DNA of 62,314 nt from Thermovibrio sp. (GTDB taxonomy: Bacteria > Aquificota > Aquificia > Desulfurobacteriales > Desulfurobacteriaceae). The stretch is taken from positions 1-62,314 of the forward strand of contig WFYG01000028.1 of the NCBI GenBank assembly GCA_015490195.1, written 5' to 3'. The notes under the pieces are model-generated. The model saw only the letters and a list, made by a program, of their open reading frames with translations. It searched no databases and had not been told where the DNA came from. The position numbers and the translations under genes were made by a program. Below, piece after piece: positions 53,214 through 62,314 of this stretch. Position 1 is the stretch's first letter. Each line of letters starts with the position of its first letter.

Positions 53214-53945
53214 ATGGAAGTGAAAGAGGCGGTTAAACTACTTAAGGAATTCGGACTGAACTCTTACGAGGCAAAGGCTTACGTAGCCCTTCTGAAGCTT
53301 GGGAGAGCTCCCGCCACAGAGGTTGCAAAGGAGTCGGGCATCCCTCCCCAAAGGGTTTACGATTCACTTAGAAGCCTTGAAGAAAAAGGTTTTATTTATG
53401 TTCTGAATGGAAAACCTAAACTCTACGTTCCAGCTACAGTTAGAGACGCCCTTTTAGGAAGGATATACCAGCTGAAGACTGAGTTTGAGAAGAGAGAGAG
53501 GTTTTTAAGGGAACTCATCGGAGAAATAGAGGAAATCCTCTCCCGGTTTCAGGGGAAAAAAGAGGAAAATGAGAAAGAAGTCTTTTCACTGGAAGGAGAA
53601 AAAGCCCTCATATCAAAGGCACTTAACACAATTTCACAGGCAAAAGAGACGGTATGGATAGCAGGGGTTAAACCCCTCTTTAAATTCGGATGCCGGGGAA
53701 ACCTTGACAAATACCTGCCGCCGGGGGTTGAGCTTATAGCTGTGGGTAAATTTGATACCCCCTGTAAAGAAGAGATAAAGAAATTGGGCGGGAAGTTCGC
53801 TGAGAAAAAGGTGAATATACCCTACCTCCTGATTGTTGATGGAAAGAAACTCCTTCAGATATACTCACCTGAAAAGGGGCTTTACACGGAAAACCCTTTA
53901 GTTGTCGCTCCCTTTATTTCCTACTTCAAGTCCCTACTTGGTTGA
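53214..53945 (+). CDS. TrmB-family transcriptional regulator
   Basis: The 243-residue protein has an N-terminal helix-turn-helix typical of TrmB (LKEFGLNSYEAKAYVALLKL, SGIPPQRVYDSLRSLEEKGF), a coiled linker (about residues 90-125), and a C-terminal effector region similar to the TrmB sensor (TISQAKETVWIAGVKPLF). Such regulators are mostly archaeal and respond to sugars or metabolites; the ligand here is unknown. It is divergent from the cytochrome gene. Its ATG at 53214 has an AGGAG only one base upstream. Confidence 0.82.
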   Translation: MEVKEAVKLLKEFGLNSYEAKAYVALLKLGRAPATEVAKESGIPPQRVYDSLRSLEEKGFIYVLNGKPKLYVPATVRDALLGRIYQLKTEFEKRERFLRELIGEIEEILSRFQGKKEENEKEVFSLEGEKALISKALNTISQAKETVWIAGVKPLFKFGCRGNLDKYLPPGVELIAVGKFDTPCKEEIKKLGGKFAEKKVNIPYLLIVDGKKLLQIYSPEKGLYTENPLVVAPFISYFKSLLG

Positions 53946-54275
53946 AGGGGCAGGCTGGCTGTCTACCGTGTACCAGCTTTCGTGGACGTGGATAACCTTT
54001 CCATCCTTAGTTTTAACATCGTACTCAGTATCTGCATTAACCGTGTGGGTGCTGGTCTGGTCGCTTCCAAAAACGTATCCTAAGATTCCTCCTGCAACAG
54101 CACCGTAGATGGCGGCGTCTTTGGCTTTAGCCTTGTAGTGCTTATGTGTTGCAGCTCCTACGGCAGCACCGCCAAGAGCTCCTAGCATTGCCGCATCTGT
54201 TTTTGAAAGCTGAGTTGACGCACAGCCAGAAAAAAGTAATCCTAAAACACTAACGCTCAAAAGAGCCTTTCTCAT
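53934..54275 (-). CDS. Glycine-zipper lipoprotein
   Basis: The start chosen is the ATG at 54275, which gives a lipoprotein signal (SVSVLGLLFSGC) with Cys at residue 18. A glycine-zipper pair follows (MLGALGGAAVGAATHKH, AIYGAVAGGILGYVFG), as in outer-membrane 17-kDa-antigen-like proteins. The last 35 residues are polar. The function is unknown. It overlaps the SpoVG gene by 26 bases and the convergent TrmB gene by 12. Confidence 0.75.
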   Translation of the reverse strand: MRKALLSVSVLGLLFSGCASTQLSKTDAAMLGALGGAAVGAATHKHYKAKAKDAAIYGAVAGGILGYVFGSDQTSTHTVNADTEYDVKTKDGKVIHVHESWYTVDSQPAPSTK

Positions 54276-54585
54276 AGTACTTCTCCATAATCCGTTTATA
54301 CTCGTCAAGAACTTTCCTCCTTATGTGGAGGTAGAGTTCTTTACTTAAAGGGTTCACTATCGGCACAAACTCTCCCGTTCTGCTCTTACGGGTAGGCATC
54401 TGTATAAAATAACCCCTATTTGAATATAGTATCTTTATGTCCTTGATTTCCAATACGTCGTTAATCCTTATGGTTGCAACGGCCTTAACATTACCCCCGG
54501 CAGCCGTTGTATCAAAAGGGTATATCTTCACGTCAGTTACCTCAAGGTTCATAACAGGCAGGCGTTCAAGCTCTTTCCTGCTCAT
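54250..54585 (-). CDS. spoVG: SpoVG-family protein
   Basis: This 111-residue protein matches SpoVG: LEVTDVKIYPFD, then KAVATIRINDVLEIKDIKIL, FIQMPTRKSRTGEFVPIVNP and a C-terminal helix. The family binds nucleic acids in Firmicutes and affects division and regulation. About 12 extra residues precede the usual start; an internal ATG at 54552 would give the typical size. The first ATG overlaps the stop of the preceding gene (ATGA). Confidence 0.82.
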   Translation of the reverse strand: MSRKELERLPVMNLEVTDVKIYPFDTTAAGGNVKAVATIRINDVLEIKDIKILYSNRGYFIQMPTRKSRTGEFVPIVNPLSKELYLHIRRKVLDEYKRIMEKYYEKGSFER

Positions 54586-55013
54586 CCTACAGAAACTCCT
54601 CTCTCAATTTCAGAGTAGATTCTGTTCTCCATCTCTCTCCACCTGTTCAGTCGTCTCTTTGATATAACCTGAAGGGGAAGGTATACACCCATCTCCTCGT
54701 AAACCCTAAGAGCCTCCTCCATGGCCGGACGGAGGGACGAGCTCTCGTCGTCAACAAGGACAAAAACTTCAAAACCACCATCTTTCTCAACAACTTTAAC
54801 GTCGTTGTAGGAGACCCTCTTCTTCAGCCTCTCGGCGAAAACCTTCAGAGCTCTCTTCTTATTCTCCTCTAAAGAGAGGGAGTTCCACCAGGCAGGAAGC
54901 TCCCCTCCCTTCTCTTCTTGATAAACGACAATACCTTCTGTTCCCTCAGGGATGGAAAGAGGTTCAAGGGGAACGAAAACACCGTCTCTGAAGACCACTC
55001 TAACACTTTTCAC
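54582..55013 (-). CDS. Unknown protein with DUF104/AF2212-like N-terminus
   Basis: The first 35 residues (VRVVFRDGVFVPLEPLSIPE) match DUF104/AF2212-like antitoxins, which are usually about 70 residues. The remaining 100 residues (FEVFVLVDDESSSLRPAMEE, RMEN- and RIYSEIERGV-like end) recall the C-terminal part of a small nucleotidyltransferase, but I cannot confirm this. The start is GTG at 55013 behind GAGGAAGGG. It is the first gene of a three-gene overlapping set with spoVG and the lipoprotein. Confidence 0.55.
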   Translation of the reverse strand: MKSVRVVFRDGVFVPLEPLSIPEGTEGIVVYQEEKGGELPAWWNSLSLEENKKRALKVFAERLKKRVSYNDVKVVEKDGGFEVFVLVDDESSSLRPAMEEALRVYEEMGVYLPLQVISKRRLNRWREMENRIYSEIERGVSVG

Positions 55014-55068
55014 AAAGCCCTTCCTCTAACATATTTCAATAGAGGGAATTTATTTGAAGGAGGGAGAG

Positions 55069-55725
55069 ATGGCCATATTCAGAGACAGGATCCAAGCAGG
55101 CCTTGAACTGGCAGAGCGGCTGGAGCTCCCGGAAAACAGCGTAGTATTTGCGATACCGAGGGGAGGGGTTCCTATAGGCTTTGCCCTTTCAAAGGCAAAG
55201 CGGTTGCCCATGGACATCGTTGTAGTAAGGAAACTGCCTATCCCCTGGAACCCTGAAGCCGGATTTGGAGCCGTTACACTTGACGGAACCGTGTATATCA
55301 ACCCGGAGTTTGAAGGGTACCTATCACCTAAAACAGTTGAAGAGATTGTAAGAATTGTTCTAAGCGAAGTTGAAAGGAGAAACAGAGTTTACAGAGGAGG
55401 AGCAAACTACAGGGACTTAACCGGAAAAGTTGCGGTTGTGGTAGATGACGGCTTTGCGTCGGGGTACACCGCAGGTGCAGCTGCAAACTTCCTGAAGAAG
55501 CTTAACCCGGAGAAAATATACGCAGTTGCTCCTGTCTGCCCGGTTCACACGAAAGAGCTCCTTGAGAACCACTACGACGGAGTTTACTGTCTGGTGGAGA
55601 GCAGGGAGCTCCCCTTTGCAGTGGCCTCGTTCTACGAAGATTTCCACGACCTTACAGACGAAGAGGTCTTAAACTACGTTGAAGAGCTAAAAAAAGAAAA
55701 CCTTTTCTGGCCGGAGGTGAGATGA
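55069..55725 (+). CDS. Phosphoribosyltransferase-domain protein
   Basis: This 218-residue protein has the type I phosphoribosyltransferase layout, with FAIPRGGVPIGFALSKA and PRPP-loop-like VVVDDGFASGYTAGAA near residue 120-136. It resembles the stand-alone group often annotated as putative phosphoribosyltransferases, for which no substrate is established. The start chosen is the ATG at 55069 behind GAAGGAGGG. It overlaps cdd by four bases, which suggests a link to nucleotide metabolism. Confidence 0.8.
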   Translation: MAIFRDRIQAGLELAERLELPENSVVFAIPRGGVPIGFALSKAKRLPMDIVVVRKLPIPWNPEAGFGAVTLDGTVYINPEFEGYLSPKTVEEIVRIVLSEVERRNRVYRGGANYRDLTGKVAVVVDDGFASGYTAGAAANFLKKLNPEKIYAVAPVCPVHTKELLENHYDGVYCLVESRELPFAVASFYEDFHDLTDEEVLNYVEELKKENLFWPEVR

Positions 55726-56096
55726 AAACTGTAGAGATGCTAAAAGTGGCAAAAGAGGTTCTTCAGAACTCCTACTCTCCCTACTCAAAGGTTAGAGTCG
55801 CAGCCGTTATGGTAGGAGAAGACGGCTCAATAACGGGAGTAAACATAGAGAACGCCTCGTACGGACTGACGGTATGTGCAGAAAGGGTAGCCGTTTTTAA
55901 AGCTGTATCTGAAGGAAAGAAAAATTTTTACAAAATGTTAATATACTCCCCAGACGTGATGCCTTACCCTTGTGGAGCGTGCAGGCAGGTGCTCTCCGAG
56001 TTCTTCCCTGAGGACTTTGAGATTATCGTAACAGACGGAAGGGAAGAGGAGAGCTTCACTCTGGGAGAGCTCCTTCCCTACAACTTCAAACTGTAA
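55722..56096 (+). CDS. cdd: Cytidine deaminase
   Basis: Cdd converts cytidine to uridine for pyrimidine salvage. The zinc site motifs are present: SPYSKVRVAAV, TVCAERVAV with catalytic Glu, and PCGACRQVLSEF with two zinc cysteines. The 124 residues fit the homotetrameric type. Its ATG overlaps the phosphoribosyltransferase stop and the response regulator follows nine bases later. Confidence 0.95.
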   Translation: MKTVEMLKVAKEVLQNSYSPYSKVRVAAVMVGEDGSITGVNIENASYGLTVCAERVAVFKAVSEGKKNFYKMLIYSPDVMPYPCGACRQVLSEFFPEDFEIIVTDGREEESFTLGELLPYNFKL

Positions 56097-56105
56097 GGAG
56101 GTTTC

Positions 56106-56783
56106 ATGGTAGAGGTTCTCCTCATAGAAGACGACGAGAACCTTGGAGAGCTTACAAAGGAAAGGCTTGAAGACCACGGATTCTCAGTAGAGTGGATACT
56201 TGACGGAGAGGAAGCCTTTAAAAGGCTGAAAGAGAAGAAATTTGACATTATACTCTTAGACCTCATGCTTCCAGGAATGAGCGGACTTGAGCTGTGTGAA
56301 AGGATAAGAAAAGAGACCGTAAATAGAGACACCCCCATAATCATCCTTACAGCTCTGGGAGATGAGGAAACAAAGGTAAAAGGTCTTACGTTAGGAGCAG
56401 ACGACTACGTTACAAAACCCTTCAGCATAAAGGAGCTGATAGCGAGAATAGAGGCCGTTCTTAGAAGAGCAGGCTACGGGAAGAAAGAAATTCTGGAATT
56501 TGAGGGAATCGTTGAGAACAAAAAGTCAAAGTCTGTAACGGTTGACGGGAAACCTATCCATCTTACAAAGACAGAACTTCAGCTTCTTGAGTTCTTTCTT
56601 GAACACCCTGAGGAGCTCTTCTCAAGGGAGGAGCTCCTTGAGAAAATCTGGGGTAGCGACCACAACGAAACAACAAGAACAGTAGACGTTTACATAAGCA
56701 GATTGAGAAAGAAACTGGGAGAAAAGGGAAAATTCCTAAAAACCCTTCCCAGACTAGGCTACAAACTTACAAAGGAGATATAA
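56106..56783 (+). CDS. OmpR/PhoB-type response regulator
   Basis: The receiver domain (about 1-120) shows the acidic pair EDDEN, the phosphorylated aspartate in ILLDLMLPGMSGLE (residue 52), ILTALG and a lysine in DDYVTKPF. The C-terminal winged helix (about 130-225) has LTKTELQLLEFFLEHPEELFSR, split by a normal loop, and TVDVYISRLRKKLG. No histidine kinase lies next to it, so the signal is unknown. It could be the regulator that reads the Pho-box-like repeat at 45.6 kb, but this is untested. Confidence 0.92.
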   Translation: MVEVLLIEDDENLGELTKERLEDHGFSVEWILDGEEAFKRLKEKKFDIILLDLMLPGMSGLELCERIRKETVNRDTPIIILTALGDEETKVKGLTLGADDYVTKPFSIKELIARIEAVLRRAGYGKKEILEFEGIVENKKSKSVTVDGKPIHLTKTELQLLEFFLEHPEELFSREELLEKIWGSDHNETTRTVDVYISRLRKKLGEKGKFLKTLPRLGYKLTKEI

Positions 56784-56784
56784 A

Positions 56785-57198
56785 CTAATGCCGGCCTGCA
56801 AAAGCCTCTCTTTCAAGAGCCGACACTAACCTGCTTCTACTGGTTTCAGCAACAAGGCCGGCCTCTCTACATGCGTGTAAAACGGTTTCGTCTCTTGAAA
56901 TAGCAGCGATTGGCTTAAATTTTTTGTCTGTAATGAGAAAGTCAATTCTCTTTGACGCTACCTTTCCAAGAGCTCTAAAATCGTTTCTCTTCTCAGGAAC
57001 TACAGCATCAAGAACTCTTACCTTTGGGAAAACAAGGTAATCTGAAAGTGCTTCTGAGAGAGCAGAGTACTCTTTTTCCTCTCTCTCATCAAGGAATCGG
57101 CGCTTTACCCTGAACCCTTTAACATCTTCACTTTTTTTGAGAAGAAGAATCAAAACGAAAAGAGCACTAACTACAAAAAGTAAAAGGAAAAACTTCAC
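56785..57198 (-). CDS. DUF2726-domain membrane-anchored protein
   Basis: The start chosen is GTG at 57198, six bases past GGGAGGGG, giving an N-terminal anchor (FLLLFVVSALFVLILLL). The soluble part resembles DUF2726: RFLDEREEKEYSALSEALSD, FPKVRVLDAVVP, RIDFLITDKKFKPIAAI. The family has a nuclease-like fold and often sits in DNA-related proteins; in the part seen here the usual acidic residue after PIAAI is serine. It converges with the response regulator with one base between. Confidence 0.7.
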   Translation of the reverse strand: MKFFLLLFVVSALFVLILLLKKSEDVKGFRVKRRFLDEREEKEYSALSEALSDYLVFPKVRVLDAVVPEKRNDFRALGKVASKRIDFLITDKKFKPIAAISRDETVLHACREAGLVAETSRSRLVSALEREAFAGRH

Positions 57199-57239
57199 CT
57201 TTTTCCCCTCCCTGTAAACGAAGCTTTTCAAAGCAGATT

Positions 57240-57628
57240 TTATCTGAGAACTTTTAGCTTATAAACAAGAACTTCCTGTTCTGCCGGTGCAAGGTAGGGA
57301 ATTGTCCAGACCAGAACTCTACCAGAACTTTTTAGACAGGAGAGTTTCTTTTCAGGAAAGTATTTCTTTTCCTCCGGAATTTTTACATTCAACTTCACAT
57401 CCCTTAGAACAAAGAAGTAGTATTTTTAACACTTAAACGGCAGACTAGAACTCTATCTTTAAGAGAGGAAATATTTTCTACTATAATGTTATTATAGAAA
57501 CAGATATTACTAACCTGAACCTCAGAAGCGAGAGTTTTCTCTGCATAAATCAAGAAAGCTAGAAACAGGCCGATAATTATCCCTACTGTTACTTCTAACA
57601 GAGTTCTTAAATGGTACTTTAACTCCAT
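57240..57628 (-). pseudogene. Frameshifted gene for a membrane-anchored protein
   Basis: A frame from the ATG at 57628 gives an N-terminal anchor (TVGIIIGLFLAFLIYA) and a strand-rich extension, then stops at 57404. A second frame takes over in the AAAAA run at about 57426-57430 and runs to TAA at 57240-57242: KYYFFVLRDVKLNVKI, then VLVWTIPYLAPAEQEVLVYKLKVLR (two parts). Joined by a one-base shift, it would be 129 residues. It is either a mutated gene, a sequencing error, or translated by slippage. I recognise no family. Confidence 0.6.
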
Positions 57629-57646
57629 GATGTACCTCCTATTCTT

Positions 57647-57666
57647 ATTTCTACGGGGGTAGAAAT
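57647..57666. promoter_or_regulatory. Perfect 8-base inverted repeat
   Basis: ATTTCTAC (57647-57654) and GTAGAAAT (57659-57666) surround GGGG. It lies just upstream of the frameshifted gene and downstream of tgt. No T run follows, so an operator is more likely than a terminator. Confidence 0.45.
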
Positions 57667-57720
57667 ATATTTAGCAGGAATAGAGAAGCCTTAAACAGAA
57701 TTTAACTCAGCAGGAAAATG

Positions 57721-59851
<2,131 letters not shown>

Positions 59852-59852
<1 letters not shown>

Positions 59853-61288
59853 TACAGGATGTACCTCGTCAGGTCTTCATCTTTTATTATTCCTTCAAGC
59901 CTTTCCCTTACGTACTCTCTGTCAATAACAACTTTCTGCCCTTTCATCTCAGGAGCGTTGAAGGAAAGGTCTTCAAGAAGCCTCTCAAGAACTGTGTGAA
60001 GCCGCCTTGCTCCTATGTTTTCAGCTTTTGAATTCGCCTCTTCGGCTATTCTAGCTATCTCTTCAATGCCGTCGGGAGTGAATTCTATGTCAACTCCTTC
60101 AGCGGCAAGAAGGGCTTTGTACTGTTTCGTAAGGGCGTTCTTGGGCTCTGTCAGAATTCTTACGAAGTCCTCTTTTGTAAGGGGTTTCAGCTCAACCCTT
60201 ATGGGGAACCTTCCCTGGAGCTCCGGAAGCAAGTCTGAAGGCTTTGCAATGTGGAAAGCTCCGGCGGCTATAAAGAGCATGTGGTCTGTCCTTACAAGGC
60301 CGTAGCGGGTAGAGACTTTACACCCTTCAACTATGGGAAGAAGGTCTCTCTGAACGCCCTCCCTTGAAACGTCGGGGCCTCTTGCCCCGCTCCTTGCAGC
60401 CACTTTGTCTATCTCATCTATGAAAATAATTCCCTGATTCTCCGCCCTGTCTATCGCTTCCCTTATCACCTCGTCCATGTCTATAAGCTTCTGGGCCTCC
60501 TCCTGAGTAAGGTAACGGAGAGCCTCTTTTACCTTCATCTTCCTGAGTTTCTTGGGCTTTGGAAGGAGAGAGGAGAGCATGTCCTGAAGGTTCTGCATAT
60601 CTCCGCCGAGGCCTATAACGTTAACCTTTGGCCCTTCAACCGTTACAGGTATTTCAACAGTCTCATCGTCAAGCTTTCCCTCTTTTAAGAGTTTCTTTAC
60701 CCTGTTCCTTTCGTCTTTAAGGCGGGAGCTCTCCCTCTCAACGTCTGTCTGGGGTTTCTGTGGAAGGAAAACGTCAAAGAGGCTCTGAACGGACTGAGTC
60801 TGCTGGGGTTCGGGAACCATTATCTCTGCAAGTCTATCGTAGGCAAGCTCCCGTGCTCTCTCTTCAACTTCAGCAATTTTCTCCTCCTTAACCATATTAA
60901 CGGCAATTTCAACCAGATCCCTTATTATTGACTCAACGTCCCTTCCAACGTATCCAACTTCAGTAAACTTTGTGGCTTCAACCTTTATGAAGGGAGCTCT
61001 CACAAGCTTTGCAAGTCTCCTTGCAATTTCAGTCTTTCCAACTCCAGTAGGGCCAATCATTATTATGTTTTTGGGAACAACCTCTTCCCTCATATCCTCA
61101 GGAAGCCTCTGGCGGCGCCACCTGTTCCTGAGGGCTATGGCAACGGCCTTCTTGGCCTCTTTCTGCCCTACAACGTATTTGTCAAGCTCCTCAACTATCT
61201 GCTTTGGCGTAAGGAAATCGTCGTTCCTGCCACTATCCCTTTTCCCGGTGTTTTCTGAATCGGAGCTCCCAAAGAGTTTTTTAAACAT
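59852..61288 (-). CDS. hslU: ATP-dependent protease ATPase subunit HslU
   Basis: HslU unfolds substrates for HslV. The 478 residues have Walker [18 protein letters not shown], Walker [10 protein letters not shown], the sensor region [20 protein letters not shown], the insertion domain, and the ending TRYIL, needed to activate HslV. A short charged extension precedes the usual start ([16 protein letters not shown] at about residue 27). It follows hslV by nine bases. Confidence 0.96.
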
Positions 61289-61297
61289 TCAACCTCC

Positions 61298-61831
61298 TTA
61301 AGGCAGTTCTTCAACAACTATGTTTGTATTGGTGTAAATACAGATGTTCCCCGCAATTTCCAGAGACTTGTAGGCAATATCTCTGGCCGAAAGGTCTGTA
61401 TTCTGGTAGAGAGCAGTTGCAGCAGCCTGAGCGTAAGGGCCTCCGGAACCTATAGCCATAACGGGAATGTCTGGCTCTATTACATCTCCGTTACCTGAAA
61501 TCAGTAAAATCCTGCTTGTATCAGCAACTAAGAGCATCGCCTCAAGGCGCCTTAAAACCCTGTCGGTTCTCCAGTCTTTTGCAAGTTCCACAGCAGACTT
61601 TAAAAGATTTCCTCCGAAAGTCTGAAGTTTGTCTTCAAACCGCTCTAAAAGGGCAAAGGCATCGGCAACAGAGCCGGCAAAACCGGTAAGAACTTTGCCG
61701 CCGTAAATCTTCCTGACCTTTCTTGCACCGTTTTTAAAAACCGTATTTCCAAGTGTAACTTGACCGTCTCCGGCCATTGCAACTTTTCCGTCTCTCAAAA
61801 CGGCACAGATAGTTGTTCCTCTAAACTCCAT
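61298..61831 (-). CDS. hslV: ATP-dependent protease subunit HslV
   Basis: HslV is the peptidase ring of the HslUV protease. The start chosen is the ATG at 61831, which gives [11 protein letters not shown], like other thermophile HslV; after processing the catalytic threonine is at the new N-terminus. The body has [19 protein letters not shown] and [14 protein letters not shown]. The long upstream frame (to 61999) is inside the next gene. The protein is 177 residues, the normal length. Confidence 0.95.
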   Translation of the reverse strand: MEFRGTTICAVLRDGKVAMAGDGQVTLGNTVFKNGARKVRKIYGGKVLTGFAGSVADAFALLERFEDKLQTFGGNLLKSAVELAKDWRTDRVLRRLEAMLLVADTSRILLISGNGDVIEPDIPVMAIGSGGPYAQAAATALYQNTDLSARDIAYKSLEIAGNICIYTNTNIVVEELP

Positions 61832-62106
61832 TACTCCTCCAGGTCTAAAGTGGCAAACTGCTTTCTCCTTAAACGGGCCCCAACAAACTGTCCTAAAACG
61901 GCAATGGCTATGAGAAGGGGAGCAAACTTCCAGGAAACTCCAAGGCCTATTCTTAAAGCAATTATGAAAGGTATCGGCAGGTGAACATAGAGAAACCATA
62001 AGGGAGAAAACTTCCTAACGCCTTCTCTGAGCCAGCCAAAAGGCAAGTTGAGGAAAAAAGTAATGAGAACTACAAACATTAACGTTTCCAAAGCTCCAAC
62101 CTCCAT
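61831..62106 (-). CDS. Small integral membrane protein upstream of hslV
   Basis: The ATG at 62106 gives 91 residues with two or three membrane spans ([52 protein letters not shown]) and a basic end. A TTG at 62145 would add 13 residues that are less convincing. The family is not known to me. The stop overlaps the hslV start by one base (TAATG), so they should be translated together. Confidence 0.65.
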   Translation of the reverse strand: MEVGALETLMFVVLITFFLNLPFGWLREGVRKFSPLWFLYVHLPIPFIIALRIGLGVSWKFAPLLIAIAVLGQFVGARLRRKQFATLDLEE

Positions 62107-62172
62107 AGGGGTTTTAACGGTTAAGTAATTTAGTGTCTTTAACAAAAAGTGGCAAAATCTGTGTTCTCCCCC

Positions 62173-62201
62173 TTGACACCTTCCGATTCTTTTCCTATAT
62201 T
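62173..62201 (+). promoter_or_regulatory. Predicted promoter for tRNA-Asn
   Basis: A perfect TTGACA (62173-62178) and TATATT (62196-62201) are 17 bases apart, 15 bases upstream of tRNA-Asn. This is the same design as the tRNA-Val promoter at 34.1 kb. Confidence 0.78.
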
Positions 62202-62216
62202 ATTCGACAGCAAAGC

Positions 62217-62292
62217 TCCCCGGTAGCTCAGCTGGTAGAGCGGGTGGCTGTTAACCACCAGGTCGCTGGTTCGAGCCCGGCCCGGGGAGCCA
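62217..62292 (+). tRNA. tRNA-Asn (anticodon GTT)
   Basis: The acceptor TCCCCGG pairs with CCGGGGA, the anticodon loop CTGTTAA gives GTT for asparagine, the T loop is TTCGAGC and CCA is encoded (62290-62292). A T-rich stretch follows near the window end. Confidence 0.95.
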
Positions 62293-62314
62293 TTTTATTT
62301 TTAAGCAGAAAAAA

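Noticed and set aside
61832-61999. Long N-terminal extension of HslV
   Set aside because: The catalytic threonine must be near the N-terminus, and the extension is antisense-like sequence inside the overlapping membrane protein gene.

Overview
The window looks like chromosome from a thermophilic Gram-negative bacterium, most likely of the Aquificota and plausibly the Desulfurobacteriaceae (Desulfurobacterium or Thermovibrio relatives). This is an inference. It rests on Lys/Glu-rich, Gln-poor proteins, tight gene packing with many overlaps, and outer-membrane parts (BamD, porin, lipoproteins) beside genes more usual in Gram-positives (ClpC, DivIVA, SpoVG, DUF2232, system II cytochrome c maturation) and an archaeal-style TrmB regulator. 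There is no prophage, CRISPR array or intact insertion sequence. Almost everything is housekeeping; accessory DNA is limited to about 700 bases near 17 kb.

Layout. 1-6 kb: tRNA-Gly, then leuD-leuB-asd running into a roadblock protein, a metallo-hydrolase, a patatin lipase, acylphosphatase and a LysM/LytM envelope protein. 6-11 kb, minus strand: ccsA/resB for cytochrome c maturation, an amidohydrolase and a CCA-type nucleotidyltransferase. 11-17 kb, plus strand: LolD-like ATPase, clpC, rsmE, a macro-domain protein and a sugar epimerase, followed by a decayed stretch (frameshifted orphan gene and a transposase remnant). 17-23 kb, minus strand: rel, clpP, ribBA, a coiled-coil protein and pdxA. 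22-34 kb, plus strand apart from lepB: murI, rph, rdgB, DivIVA, HU, an outer-membrane barrel, a radical SAM protein, RNase G/E, BamD, rsfS and rlmH. 34-38 kb: tRNA-Asp and tRNA-Val, then rplY-pth-rpsF-ssb-rpsR-DUF2232-rplI-speD. 38-45 kb: rsmI/ridA, an ArsR regulator, accD, mfd and an ankyrin protein. 45-48 kb: phosphate-type porin and PstS with a Pho-box-like repeat. 48-53 kb: peroxiredoxin under a Fur/PerR-like box, uvrA, then a DsrE, rhodanese and split-Soret-like cytochrome group with TrmB. 54-57 kb: SpoVG trio, phosphoribosyltransferase, cytidine deaminase, orphan response regulator. 57-62 kb, minus strand: tgt, an M24 peptidase and hslUV, closing with tRNA-Asn.

Links between genes. The ccsA/resB pair would attach haem to cytochromes such as the CxxCH protein at 52.4-53.2 kb, which sits with rhodanese and DsrE genes and suggests sulfur redox chemistry. 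ClpC with ClpP, and HslU with HslV, are two separate ATP-dependent proteases.

Most unusual signals. (1) The palindromic octamer GGAGCTCC occurs about 45 times by hand count, in all codon frames and in non-coding DNA, where about one copy would be expected. (2) Two genes, pdxA and the gene at 27317, have no ATG, GTG or TTG at their evident N-termini. (3) Two frameshifted genes carry the break in short A runs.
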